NCBI GenBank assembly: GCA_903825355.1
Contig: CAIKAH010000021.1
Coordinates: forward strand, 73,273-117,604
Reading direction: 5' to 3'
DNA: 44,332 bases
From: an uncultured bacterium
GTDB taxonomy: Bacteria > Babelota > Babeliae > Babelales > RVW-14
Every line of letters starts with the position of its first letter. Position 1 is the stretch's first letter. The notes beneath the pieces were generated by a model. It did no database searches, was not told where the DNA came from, and worked only from the letters and a program-made list of their open reading frames with translations. The position numbers and the translations under genes were made by a program. Shown piece by piece: positions 1-6,949 of this stretch.

Positions 1-1
1 T

Positions 2-385
2 GCGGGGATGGAGGATGTGCTCCATTCCTTAAAGGACTCTGGCTATAAAGTAGGTGTTATTTCATCTAATAGCACGCAATTTATTACTAATTTTTTTAAG
101 AAACATAAGTTACCACTTTTTGATGACATCAGTGAATCATCTATTTTTGGCAAAGCTGCCGTGATCACTAAATTTATGCGACGTAATGGTATTCGCGAGC
201 AGAACGCGGTGTATGTTGGTGATGAAACACGAGACATCGAAGCATCGCATAAAGCGCAAGTACCCTGCATTGCCGTTGGGTGGGGTGGTAACTCTGCAGC
301 CTTGCTTCTAGAATACCAGCCTAATGTTTTGGTACATGATGTTGGTCATTTGATGTCTGCGATACAACAGTATGTTATTCAGTAA
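2..385 (+). CDS. HAD-family phosphatase, 5'-truncated (phosphoglycolate-phosphatase-like)
   Basis: C-terminal part of a haloacid-dehalogenase hydrolase; the frame is open to the window edge, so the real start and the nucleophile motif (DxDGT) lie upstream. Visible parts are motif II (ISSNS, with the conserved Ser), the motif III Lys (FGKAAVITKF), and motif IV (YVGDETRDIEAS), whose Asp residues bind Mg2+. The order and the GWGG stretch after motif IV fit the PGP/Gph-type subfamily, which removes phosphate from small phosphorylated metabolites. The substrate cannot be read from the sequence. It is followed 19 bases later by the GyrI-like gene on the same strand, probably in one transcript. An ATG at 8 is internal to the family fold and is unlikely to be the true start. 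Confidence 0.85.
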   Translation, partial: AGMEDVLHSLKDSGYKVGVISSNSTQFITNFFKKHKLPLFDDISESSIFGKAAVITKFMRRNGIREQNAVYVGDETRDIEASHKAQVPCIAVGWGGNSAALLLEYQPNVLVHDVGHLMSAIQQYVIQ

Positions 386-404
386 TTAAGAAAGAAGGAT
401 TTTA

Positions 405-875
405 ATGGCGTTTGAAATTGTCTTAATGCCCGCAATGTTATTGATTGGTCCGCACCTAACTACTACGTTTCAGAACCAAGGAAACGTTATACCACCGTTT
501 TGGCAGAGATTTCACGAAGAGCAGATGTATTTGAAAATTCCTAATCAAGCTACTCCAGGCGTTGTATTGGGTTTGTACACAAATTACTCCGCTGATTTTT
601 CAACTAACTCAGGGACTTATGATCTTATTGCAGGCTGTCCGGTCACTACCACTGTCGAAGTGCCAGCTGGCATGATTGCAAAAGAGATCCCCGCAGGAAA
701 GTATGCTGTATTTACTGCGAGAGGGCCGTTCTATCCAGCAATTTTTAATGCTTGGTCTGAAGTATGGCAGACGCCAGGCTTGGAACGAACATTTGCTAAT
801 GATTTTGAATGGTATGGGCCAGAAAGTACTGGGGATGAAGCATCTATCGTAAGGATATATATAGGAATAAAATAG
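405..875 (+). CDS. GyrI-like / effector-binding domain protein
   Basis: A 156-residue stand-alone small-molecule-binding domain of the GyrI/AraC-effector (SOUL-like) superfamily. Family hallmarks seen are the N-terminal strand with a LIGPHLTTTF element, the central GLYTNY strand, the AGCPV/VPAGMIAKEIPAGKYAVFTARGP segment typical of the second half of the repeat, and a C-terminal FEWYGP...IYIGIK strand. It has no DNA-binding domain, so it is probably not a regulator itself. Known relatives bind cationic drugs or inhibit gyrase. The start is supported by an AAGGAT ribosome-binding site 6 bases upstream. It lies between the HAD gene and a TfoX-N gene, with only 4 bases to the latter. Confidence 0.8.
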   Translation: MAFEIVLMPAMLLIGPHLTTTFQNQGNVIPPFWQRFHEEQMYLKIPNQATPGVVLGLYTNYSADFSTNSGTYDLIAGCPVTTTVEVPAGMIAKEIPAGKYAVFTARGPFYPAIFNAWSEVWQTPGLERTFANDFEWYGPESTGDEASIVRIYIGIK

Positions 876-879
876 GTCT

Positions 880-1239
880 GTGAGTAATTGCCAATTTGTC
901 TACTATATACAAGATTTGTTAGCCCCTTTTTGCCGTACAGCACTACGCAAGGTGTTTGGCTGTACGGCGTTTTACGTTAATGGCGTAATGTTTGGCTTTG
1001 TTGATAGCGATAAGCTATTTTTGAAAGCTGATAAGGATGCTGCCGTCTATTTTAAATCACATGGTTCAGCGCCATTTACCTATCAGCGAGAAGGCAAAAA
1101 AGTTGCTCTTTCTTACTGGGAAGTACCGATTGATGTCCTAGAGGATAATATGGCACTAAAGGTGTGGGTTGATACAGCATTGCGTGCAGCTCAGCTTGCT
1201 GCTGCCAAAAAGCGTAAAAGAAAAAAACTTGATTGTTAG
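880..1239 (+). CDS. TfoX N-terminal-domain protein
   Basis: A 119-residue protein matching the N-terminal domain of TfoX/Sxy. The core pattern is a RKVFGCTAFYVNGVMFGFVDSDKLFLKAD hairpin region, followed by a conserved SYWEVP segment and a C-terminal helix. The C-terminal TfoX domain is absent, as in many stand-alone TfoX-N proteins whose function is not established, so a competence role should not be assumed. It starts with GTG, 4 bases after the previous stop, suggesting translational coupling. The C-terminus is a short basic tail (KKRKRKKLDC). It ends 13 bases before the 3' end of the convergent RING-ankyrin gene, with no clear terminator between them. Confidence 0.8.
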   Translation: MSNCQFVYYIQDLLAPFCRTALRKVFGCTAFYVNGVMFGFVDSDKLFLKADKDAAVYFKSHGSAPFTYQREGKKVALSYWEVPIDVLEDNMALKVWVDTALRAAQLAAAKKRKRKKLDC

Positions 1240-1252
1240 GATATAGGGCTGC

Positions 1253-2083
1253 CTAGTAAGCTCCACGTTGCTGTAAAAATTGCTCAGTACGTCTACGCTT
1301 AATCAGTCGAGCAATTTGGCAAGCAGTATATCCATCGCTGTCCTGCTTCTGCAAAGAGGCACCATGCTTTAGCAAAAGATTTATGGCTCTAATTTGCCCT
1401 GCATGAGTTGCATACATCAGGGATGTCCATTTATATTTATCACTTGCATTAATGGATGCTTCTGCTTCTAGAAGAGCGATTATCATTTTTTTGTTGCCGT
1501 AGGAGGCTGCCCACATAAGGGGAGTTGCGTTAAACTCATCGCGCTCGTTAGGATCAGCTCCCATCGTAAGTAGTAATTGAACAGCGAGAGTATGGTTTTC
1601 TTGAGCGGCAAATTGTAAAGCACAGGAGCGATTTATTTTTTTCCAATTCGGAGAATAATTTTTTTGATCTTCGATTTTTAATAATTTATTAATTATATCT
1701 AATTTCCCTTTCCATGCAGCTGTTTCTAGTGGTGTATACCCATCTGCGTTAGTAATATTCACTTCAAATTTTGCTTCTAGATAGTTATCTACAGTTGTAG
1801 CGTTTCCTGCTTCACATGCAGCAACAAAATCTTCACCTAAATCAGCGCGACAGAGAGGACATGACGATTCTTTTTTTAACCATGGAATTAAGCATTTTGC
1901 ATGAAAAATATGAGAACATAAAGTCATTTCGTGCAGAGGGTTTACTGCTGAATTGGTCTTAAGTATTTCAAGACAAATTGAACAGTGCTCTTCCAATGAA
2001 CCTTCAACGATTGCTGCTGCCTGCAAATATGTTATTACAGGTGTTAAAATGAGAATACCTATCAACATCAGTATTTTGTTCAT
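1253..2083 (-). CDS. Exported RING-H2 finger / ankyrin-repeat protein (putative E3 ubiquitin ligase effector)
   Basis: 276 residues. A signal peptide (about 1-24, ending QAAA) is followed directly by a complete RING-H2 finger: C34-x2-C37-x18-C56-x-H58-x2-H61-x2-C64-x10-C75-x2-C78. It keeps the hydrophobic residues that contact E2 enzymes in known RINGs (Ile36 in CSIC, Trp69, Pro76). About five ankyrin repeats fill residues 82-270, with TPLxxAAxxG-type cores (for example GYTPLETAAWKGKLDI and TPLMWAASYGNKKM). In eukaryotes this arrangement makes an E3 ligase in which the RING recruits E2-ubiquitin and the ankyrins hold the substrate. Here the signal peptide implies export toward a host. Ligase activity is inferred. 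The gene has its own promoter and an AGAGGGG ribosome-binding site 8 bases before ATG. Confidence 0.9.
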   Translation of the reverse strand: MNKILMLIGILILTPVITYLQAAAIVEGSLEEHCSICLEILKTNSAVNPLHEMTLCSHIFHAKCLIPWLKKESSCPLCRADLGEDFVAACEAGNATTVDNYLEAKFEVNITNADGYTPLETAAWKGKLDIINKLLKIEDQKNYSPNWKKINRSCALQFAAQENHTLAVQLLLTMGADPNERDEFNATPLMWAASYGNKKMIIALLEAEASINASDKYKWTSLMYATHAGQIRAINLLLKHGASLQKQDSDGYTACQIARLIKRRRTEQFLQQRGAY

Positions 2084-2131
2084 ACATTTTCCCCTCTTTT
2101 TAATAGATTTTTTTATAAATCATAAGGCTGT

Positions 2132-2160
2132 ATTATATGAGTTCTTCTCTAGCGTTGCAA
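2132..2160 (-). promoter_or_regulatory. Sigma70-type promoter of the RING-ankyrin gene
   Basis: On the minus strand a -35 box TTGCAA (2160-2155) is separated by exactly 17 bases from a perfect -10 box TATAAT (2137-2132). The predicted start is near 2125, giving a leader of roughly 40 bases before the ATG at 2083. It is one of the best promoter matches in the window, so this effector-like gene is probably transcribed independently of the upstream YbaK/HEPN/MNT genes. Confidence 0.7.
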
Positions 2161-2173
2161 TAAGACCAGGAGA

Positions 2174-2656
2174 TTAATTGTGTAATGTTTCAATCTGACA
2201 ACCCAGTGATTCAGCAAATTTTTTTGCATCCTGTGGAGTGATTAGCGTGGTCTTATCATTACGCAACGGATGCAGGCCAATGCGTTCATGTGCAAACATA
2301 GCATTGTCCAAGATTACCTGTACCAGATGGTCTTTGTCATTGATTAATGCAAACAGCGTAACGCTACCTGGCTTGACACCCAAAATGGTTTCAAGCTCAT
2401 CTGGACGAGCAAAGCGCAGTTCAGGAGCATCCCAGCTTTTTGCTAGCGCTTTTAGTTCAATCTTAGTGTCGTAGAGGGCGCAGAGCAAGTAGTAACGTTT
2501 TTTCTTATCTTTTAAAAAGAGATTTTTAATGCCACCGTGGGACGGCATGTTTTTTTTGATATCGACCATTTGTTCACACGTAAATGCTGGTGCATGTTTA
2601 TGTGTCTCAAACGGGATCTCAAGTTTCTTGAGATAAGCGTAAAGCGTTTCTTCCAT
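2174..2656 (-). CDS. YbaK/ProX-type aminoacyl-tRNA deacylase domain protein
   Basis: A 160-residue single-domain protein of the YbaK/EbsC/prolyl-tRNA-editing (INS-like) superfamily. These enzymes hydrolyse mischarged aminoacyl-tRNAs in trans. Diagnostic elements are the N-terminal helix with THKHAPAFTCEQM, the lysine-bearing KNLFLKDKKKRYYLL strand, the RFARPDELETILGVKPGSVTLFAL block (the usual LGxxPGxVxPF region) and the C-terminal HPLRNDKTTLI strand. The pattern is closest to the ProX/PrdX subgroup that clears Ala-tRNAPro; substrate choice is inferred. The ATG has an AAGG site and lies 10 bases after the HEPN stop, so it appears to be the last gene of an MNT-HEPN-deacylase operon. Confidence 0.85.
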   Translation of the reverse strand: MEETLYAYLKKLEIPFETHKHAPAFTCEQMVDIKKNMPSHGGIKNLFLKDKKKRYYLLCALYDTKIELKALAKSWDAPELRFARPDELETILGVKPGSVTLFALINDKDHLVQVILDNAMFAHERIGLHPLRNDKTTLITPQDAKKFAESLGCQIETLHN

Positions 2657-2666
2657 TAGAGCCTTT

Positions 2667-3062
2667 TTATGGGTTGATGCGCTGTTTGCAAAATTGAACG
2701 ATAAAGATAGCCTTTTTTAAAGCACTTTCGGCTTCAGGGCGGTCTACAACAAACCAATCGTCAGGGTAGCGGGCATAGGTGACGTACATTGTCAGATCAG
2801 CAGCGTAATCTTCGAGTTGAATAAAAGAAAAATCAATTTTTGCGCATAACTTTAGTAACCGCAAAAGATCGTGAATTTTTGGAATTTCTTGTTGCTGAAA
2901 AATCAAAAAGGCCTTTAGTGCTTTTTCGGCTGCCTGTTGCGCGTGGTATACGGCACCATCAAGTGTCTCATCATCATCACGAAGGCATTTTTTAATGATC
3001 TTGATATCGCCTTCAGCTTTTTTAAGCCATGCTTCAGGATTGCGTATAGATGCATTTGCCAT
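2667..3062 (-). CDS. HEPN-domain protein (partner of the adjacent nucleotidyltransferase)
   Basis: A 131-residue all-helical HEPN domain. It shows the typical signature AQQAAEKALKAFL (41-53), then IPKIHDLLRLL (60-70), and the YARYPDDW motif (96-103). HEPN proteins pair with MNT nucleotidyltransferases either as toxin-antitoxin modules or as substrate-binding modules. The RX4-6H ribonuclease motif of toxic HEPNs is not visible; the only Arg-to-His spacings are too long. A non-nuclease, substrate-binding role is therefore at least as likely as a toxin. Its ATG lies 29 bases inside the end of the MNT gene, indicating tight co-translation. Confidence 0.85.
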   Translation of the reverse strand: MANASIRNPEAWLKKAEGDIKIIKKCLRDDDETLDGAVYHAQQAAEKALKAFLIFQQQEIPKIHDLLRLLKLCAKIDFSFIQLEDYAADLTMYVTYARYPDDWFVVDRPEAESALKKAIFIVQFCKQRINP

Positions 3063-3354
3063 GATTTTTTACCATAAAAGCTAGGGTTGAATTATCAGCG
3101 CAACGGGCATCAAATTCATCTTGGGTGAGGACCAATACTTCCTTGGCTATCTCGAGATCTGCCAGTGCCAATAGCCCAGGCTTTGCTCGATGCAAGGGCT
3201 TGGTTGATGATTCTTTGACGATAACCATGAGGTCGAGGTCACTATCTTTGTGAGGTTGCCCCCAGGCGTATGAACCAAAAATATAAATTTTTAGTGGGTT
3301 GTACGTTTTTATCAGCAGGCTTTTTGCTTCTTCAATGATTTGGTCTGTGAGCAT
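3034..3354 (-). CDS. MNT-type minimal nucleotidyltransferase
   Basis: A 106-residue minimal nucleotidyltransferase of the DNA polymerase beta superfamily. The signature GS-x10-DxD is intact (Gly27-Ser28, Asp39, Asp41). The third carboxylate, usually an Asp in a VDV-like strand, appears to be a Glu in KEVLVLT (about 72). The ATG at 3354 is preferred because an AAGGG site sits 8 bases upstream; the frame stays open to an ATG at 3396, but that extension contains an inverted repeat and no good ribosome-binding site. In MNT-HEPN modules the MNT partner can AMPylate and neutralise HEPN. It overlaps the HEPN start and is probably the first gene of a three-gene operon. Confidence 0.85.
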   Translation of the reverse strand: MLTDQIIEEAKSLLIKTYNPLKIYIFGSYAWGQPHKDSDLDLMVIVKESSTKPLHRAKPGLLALADLEIAKEVLVLTQDEFDARCADNSTLAFMVKNHGKCIYTQS

Positions 3355-3398
3355 GAATAAAACCCTTAAATGTAGTTTTAGTGTATGTCGGGGCAAGA

Positions 3399-3422
3399 CC
3401 GTTGTAGCCTAACACACAACGG
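3399..3422. repeat. Short inverted repeat between MNT and the large secreted gene
   Basis: CCGTTGT (3399-3405) and ACAACGG (3416-3422) can form a 7-bp stem with a 10-base loop. It lies just after the end of the minus-strand gene at 3443-5359 and upstream of the MNT ATG. It may be a weak terminator for that gene, but no T-run follows on either strand. Confidence 0.35.
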
Positions 3423-3442
3423 CATTTATGCAAGAGCCGCGG

Positions 3443-5359
3443 CTACCCCTTTTTCACGTAAAACGCATTGAACTTATTGCTGAGCCATGATTCAATTACG
3501 GCAACCCCAATAGTATCCAGTATGTGCACGCGCTTATCGCTGCTCTTTAGTTTAGCCGTCTTCATTAGATGTTCTCGTTGGAGAGCAACCAGAAATGGAT
3601 CCCATGACAGTACCCAACCATGGAAATCAAAACAGATCCAGTCTGTTCTTTCTGGATGCGCTAGTTTGAGCTCAGTTAAAATTTCATTCCAAACGGTTAC
3701 AAATGAGCTAGTAACAGAGTCTTGACCTGGCAGCATGATAGTCACCGTTTTTTGCGCTTGATCAAGATAGCGAGCGTGATTGAAATCAAGGCCAAAAATA
3801 CGACGAATGAGAAATCGGCGGAATGCATTTCCTAGTTCTGGAGCGCCTGCTTCGTAAAATGCCTTTTCTCCTAATGCGGCATAAGAAAGATCTCTGATTT
3901 GGCCGAGAACACACGCTGCAAGTGCTTGCTCTTCACCAGGGACAAAGTATTTTGCGTGGTCATAATTGATAGGGCTTAAGCGTTTTCCCTTTTTAATCCG
4001 GTGTGCTTTATGACGATACAATAACCCGGCTTGCAAATCTTTCATAAATTCATCATAGGCTGCCCATGGCTTTATGGTGCTAAAATCGACGGTGCCCATG
4101 GCTTTTTGTTTCAAAATAAGATTTTGTCTGAATAATTCAGCTATTTGATAATTAAGAAACTTGTCTCTTGAGAAATGATCATTACTCCACCAGCAATTGG
4201 CGGGCTGGTCACCTTCTTGCGGCTGGCTGCGTTCGCTTAAATCTTGGCTTGCTTGCCAAGCTAATCGCTCGAGTTCATCTGGCGCATCTTCTCGTAATGG
4301 TTCGTTATTATAATTAATGCCAAGTCGCAGGTAGATCAATTTACCAAGGCCGTGCATGTAGGTACTGTATCGTTTTGTTGAATTTTGGGGGTATCCAAAT
4401 GTGCCTGTTCCTGAGGCAAAAGCAAATTCTTTAATGCCAAGAATGGTACCAGCTGACCAAGATAGGCCATAGTTTTGCACTAGTGGACGTAACCATGCAA
4501 AGCCTTCGTTTGCTTCAACAGCGCCACGCAAGTAACGGCCATCTGCTAATGTCTTGTTGTGTGGTGGATTCCACATAGGATATTGCTCTTGTAGTGATGC
4601 AATAAAAGTCTCTTTATTCTCAAGAGTACTTATTTGTGCACGCTGGATTTGTTCTTTTACCTTGTGTGCCATTGCTTTAGGTGTTGAGGTTCCTAGGGGC
4701 TCATAGGATTCTGTTGCGGTTGAAAAAGCTTTCAGTCCGCTGTTTATAACGCCAATGGGTAGTGCAACGGAACTTAAAGATTCAATGTGCTCAACAGCAT
4801 TAGCAAGTTCATTTGTTCGTGCTGCTTCAGTATCAATAAGAAAGTAAGGGCTGTAGATTAACTTTAAGTATGATTGGGCATTTGCAAGCGTGTCACCAAT
4901 ATGCTTTTTACGATAAGGTACATAATCACTGCCATCTGCCAGGTAAAAATGTGGCATGATAGGGGCCTGTTCAATGCCTCTCCGAATAAATTGATAAAAA
5001 GCCGTTGGCTCTTCAGCATTAACGTGCTCAGAAGAAAGCAGCTGATAAAATTTCATAGTTCCCGCATGTGCACGCCCAAAACAGGTGCGTCTAGTAGCGT
5101 ATTCAGTGGCAGGAATATGGTTTTGAAATAAAGAGCGTGGGGATGATTGTTTCCGTTGTATCTCAGTAAGTTCCCGACCGAATGCTTGCGGGTAGGTTGC
5201 TTTTAAATATTCTAAGCGTTTTAGGTTAGTCATGGGTGCAATCATGCAAATGTCATTAACTTGTTCTAAAAAAAGATAGCGGTTAGCATCACCGGCACTG
5301 AGAAAACAGCATTGCCCAGCGATCAAAAAAAATAGAATAATACGCGTCCTAGTTACCAT
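3443..5359 (-). CDS. Large exported protein of unknown function (638 aa)
   Basis: Not recognised. A Sec signal peptide is clear (about 1-24: basic MVTRTR, hydrophobic core, cleavage near LSAGDA). There is no lipobox, no later membrane segment and no obvious repeat. The protein is mixed alpha/beta and rich in aromatic and charged residues. Possibly notable stretches are an aromatic, polar region around residues 290-350 and a C-terminal WICFDFHGWVLSWDPFLVAL segment near 575-595. The start is convincing: an AGGAGG site lies 9 bases before ATG. It is divergent from the ATPase at 5534, with a 174-base spacer. Given the exported neighbours it could be a host-directed or periplasmic enzyme, but nothing here shows a catalytic motif. 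Confidence 0.75.
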   Translation of the reverse strand: MVTRTRIILFFLIAGQCCFLSAGDANRYLFLEQVNDICMIAPMTNLKRLEYLKATYPQAFGRELTEIQRKQSSPRSLFQNHIPATEYATRRTCFGRAHAGTMKFYQLLSSEHVNAEEPTAFYQFIRRGIEQAPIMPHFYLADGSDYVPYRKKHIGDTLANAQSYLKLIYSPYFLIDTEAARTNELANAVEHIESLSSVALPIGVINSGLKAFSTATESYEPLGTSTPKAMAHKVKEQIQRAQISTLENKETFIASLQEQYPMWNPPHNKTLADGRYLRGAVEANEGFAWLRPLVQNYGLSWSAGTILGIKEFAFASGTGTFGYPQNSTKRYSTYMHGLGKLIYLRLGINYNNEPLREDAPDELERLAWQASQDLSERSQPQEGDQPANCWWSNDHFSRDKFLNYQIAELFRQNLILKQKAMGTVDFSTIKPWAAYDEFMKDLQAGLLYRHKAHRIKKGKRLSPINYDHAKYFVPGEEQALAACVLGQIRDLSYAALGEKAFYEAGAPELGNAFRRFLIRRIFGLDFNHARYLDQAQKTVTIMLPGQDSVTSSFVTVWNEILTELKLAHPERTDWICFDFHGWVLSWDPFLVALQREHLMKTAKLKSSDKRVHILDTIGVAVIESWLSNKFNAFYVKKG

Positions 5360-5487
5360 CTCCGTTTCCTCCTAAAGACTATTTCCCTCTGTTCCCTGGT
5401 TCTAAGGTAGAAGTTATTGATCGGAGTTGTAAAGATAATGCATAGGCTGGGGGTAATGGGCAAAAAAGTAAAAATATTGCAATACAT

Positions 5488-5516
5488 TTGAAATATAACC
5501 AAGATATGGTTATATT
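5488..5516 (+). promoter_or_regulatory. Promoter with overlapping palindromic operator upstream of the DUF4143 ATPase
   Basis: A -35 box TTGAAA (5488-5493) and a -10 box TATATT (5511-5516) are spaced by 17 bases. A perfect inverted repeat AATATAACC (5492-5500), 7-base centre, GGTTATATT (5508-5516) spans the spacer and the whole -10 box. This is the geometry of a repressor operator. Transcription would start near 5523, only about 11 bases before the ATG at 5534, and there is no clear Shine-Dalgarno site, so the mRNA may be nearly leaderless. A second TATAAT at 5521-5526 has no matching -35 box. Confidence 0.6.
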
Positions 5517-5533
5517 ATGTTATAATTTTAACC

Positions 5534-6895
5534 ATGAATTGGTCAAATATGAAACGAATTATAGATTCATACCTACTTGCCTGGAAGCAAGATCCTCACC
5601 GACAGCCGCTTCTTTTGCGTGGTGCGCGGCAAGTAGGTAAAACATTTGCTGTGCGCGAATTGGGTAAAACATATCCTGATTTTGTTGAAATTAACTTAGA
5701 AAGTATGCGTAGGGCGCATGCCGTATTTGATAAAGATTTTGACCCAGTGACCATGCTTTCAGATCTTGCAGTGATTATTAAAAAATCAATTGATCCTAGC
5801 AAGACGCTTTTATTTATTGATGAAATTCAAGCGAAGCCAGAGGCATTGACAGCGTTGCGCTATTTTTATGAACAGATGCCGGAGCTGCATATCATCGCAG
5901 CGGGCTCGCTACTTGATTTTACCATAAATGAAGTAGGTATCCCTGTTGGAAGGGTACAGTCATGCTATATGTATCCGTTATCGTTTATCGAATTTTTGGC
6001 GGCGTTTGAAGAGCATCACATTATAGATGCTATTTTAACACACGATGTAGCACAAGAAATAAGCAGTGTAGTGCATGCACGAGCACTTGAGCTGATGGGG
6101 CAGTATCTAGCTCTTGGCGGGATGCCTGGCGTCTTGCAACGGTGGCAAGAGACAAGAGATGTAGCCTCGTGCAGCTTAGTACAGGCAACGATTATCGATT
6201 CATATCGCCAAGATTTTGGTAAATACGCTCGGCAGGAACAGATTAAATATGTTGAAAATATATTCCAGGCCGCTCCGCAGCAGCTTGGCGGTAAATTTAA
6301 ATACAGCTCTGTTGACGGTGAATATCGTCGTCGTGAGTTGGCGCCAGCGTTAGATTTATTAGCTACGGCAGGGGTTTTGCACAAAGTGTATCATTCGGCT
6401 GGCCAGGGTATTCCGCTAGGTTCTCAGATTGATGGAAAGGATTATAAGACCATTCTTCTTGATGTGGGTATCAGTCAGGCGCTTTTGGGTCTTGATCTTG
6501 CAGAATGGTTTGTAATGCCGGAGCAGGCATTTATTAATAAGGGGCCGCTTATGGAATCCTTTGTTGGTCAGGAGTTACTAGCCTATGGTAGTTCGCACCA
6601 AAAAAAGGATCTTTTTTATTGGCATCGTGAGGCACCATCTAGTCAGGCTGAAGTTGACTACCTCATACAAAAAGAGTCACAGGTGATCCCAATAGAGGTC
6701 AAAAGTGGTTCTGGTAGAACGCTAAAAAGTATACAGTTGTTTCTTGCTACTCATGAAGCAAGTCCGTATGGCATGCGATTTTCAACCAACAATTACTCGA
6801 TACATAACAATATTCATTCCTATCCTCTTTACGCAATTATAACTGCTGTAGTCAAAAAAGATTCTGCAGTATTCAAGGCGTGTACGGCATTATAA
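5534..6895 (+). CDS. AAA-type ATPase with DUF4143 C-terminal domain
   Basis: A 453-residue member of the widespread AAA_14/DUF4143 family. The N-terminal P-loop ATPase has Walker A RGARQVGKT (29-37), Walker B LLFIDEIQ (92-99) and the AAGSLLDF sensor segment (122-129). The C-terminal part has the DUF4143 core, including a YLALGGMPGVLQ helix (191-202). It ends in a nuclease-like fold with Glu342, EVD (373-375) and EVK (388-390), matching the E...D...ExK pattern of restriction-like enzymes. The biological role of the family is unknown; nuclease activity is inferred. ATG 5534 is kept, but ATG 5549 (MKRIID) is possible. It is a single-gene unit controlled by a palindrome-covered promoter, which suggests autoregulation or a mobile, selfish origin. 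Confidence 0.85.
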   Translation: MNWSNMKRIIDSYLLAWKQDPHRQPLLLRGARQVGKTFAVRELGKTYPDFVEINLESMRRAHAVFDKDFDPVTMLSDLAVIIKKSIDPSKTLLFIDEIQAKPEALTALRYFYEQMPELHIIAAGSLLDFTINEVGIPVGRVQSCYMYPLSFIEFLAAFEEHHIIDAILTHDVAQEISSVVHARALELMGQYLALGGMPGVLQRWQETRDVASCSLVQATIIDSYRQDFGKYARQEQIKYVENIFQAAPQQLGGKFKYSSVDGEYRRRELAPALDLLATAGVLHKVYHSAGQGIPLGSQIDGKDYKTILLDVGISQALLGLDLAEWFVMPEQAFINKGPLMESFVGQELLAYGSSHQKKDLFYWHREAPSSQAEVDYLIQKESQVIPIEVKSGSGRTLKSIQLFLATHEASPYGMRFSTNNYSIHNNIHSYPLYAIITAVVKKDSAVFKACTAL

Positions 6896-6902
6896 AAGTC
6901 GC

Positions 6903-6934
6903 ATAAAAGCCGCCCCACAAACAAGTAGGGCGGC
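6903..6934 (-). terminator. Rho-independent terminator of the ABC exporter operon
   Basis: GCCGCCC (6909-6915) pairs with GGGCGGC (6928-6934) across a 12-base loop. Read on the minus strand the stem is followed by TTTTATG, a short T-run. It lies just after the permease stop at 6950. On the plus strand the ATPase gene ends just before it, but no T-run follows there. Confidence 0.75.
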
Positions 6935-6949
6935 GACAAGAGATCTTAG

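Noticed and set aside
3034..3396. Longer MNT protein starting at 3396
   Set aside because: The extension has no good ribosome-binding site, while ATG 3354 has AAGGG at a proper distance and gives the normal family length.
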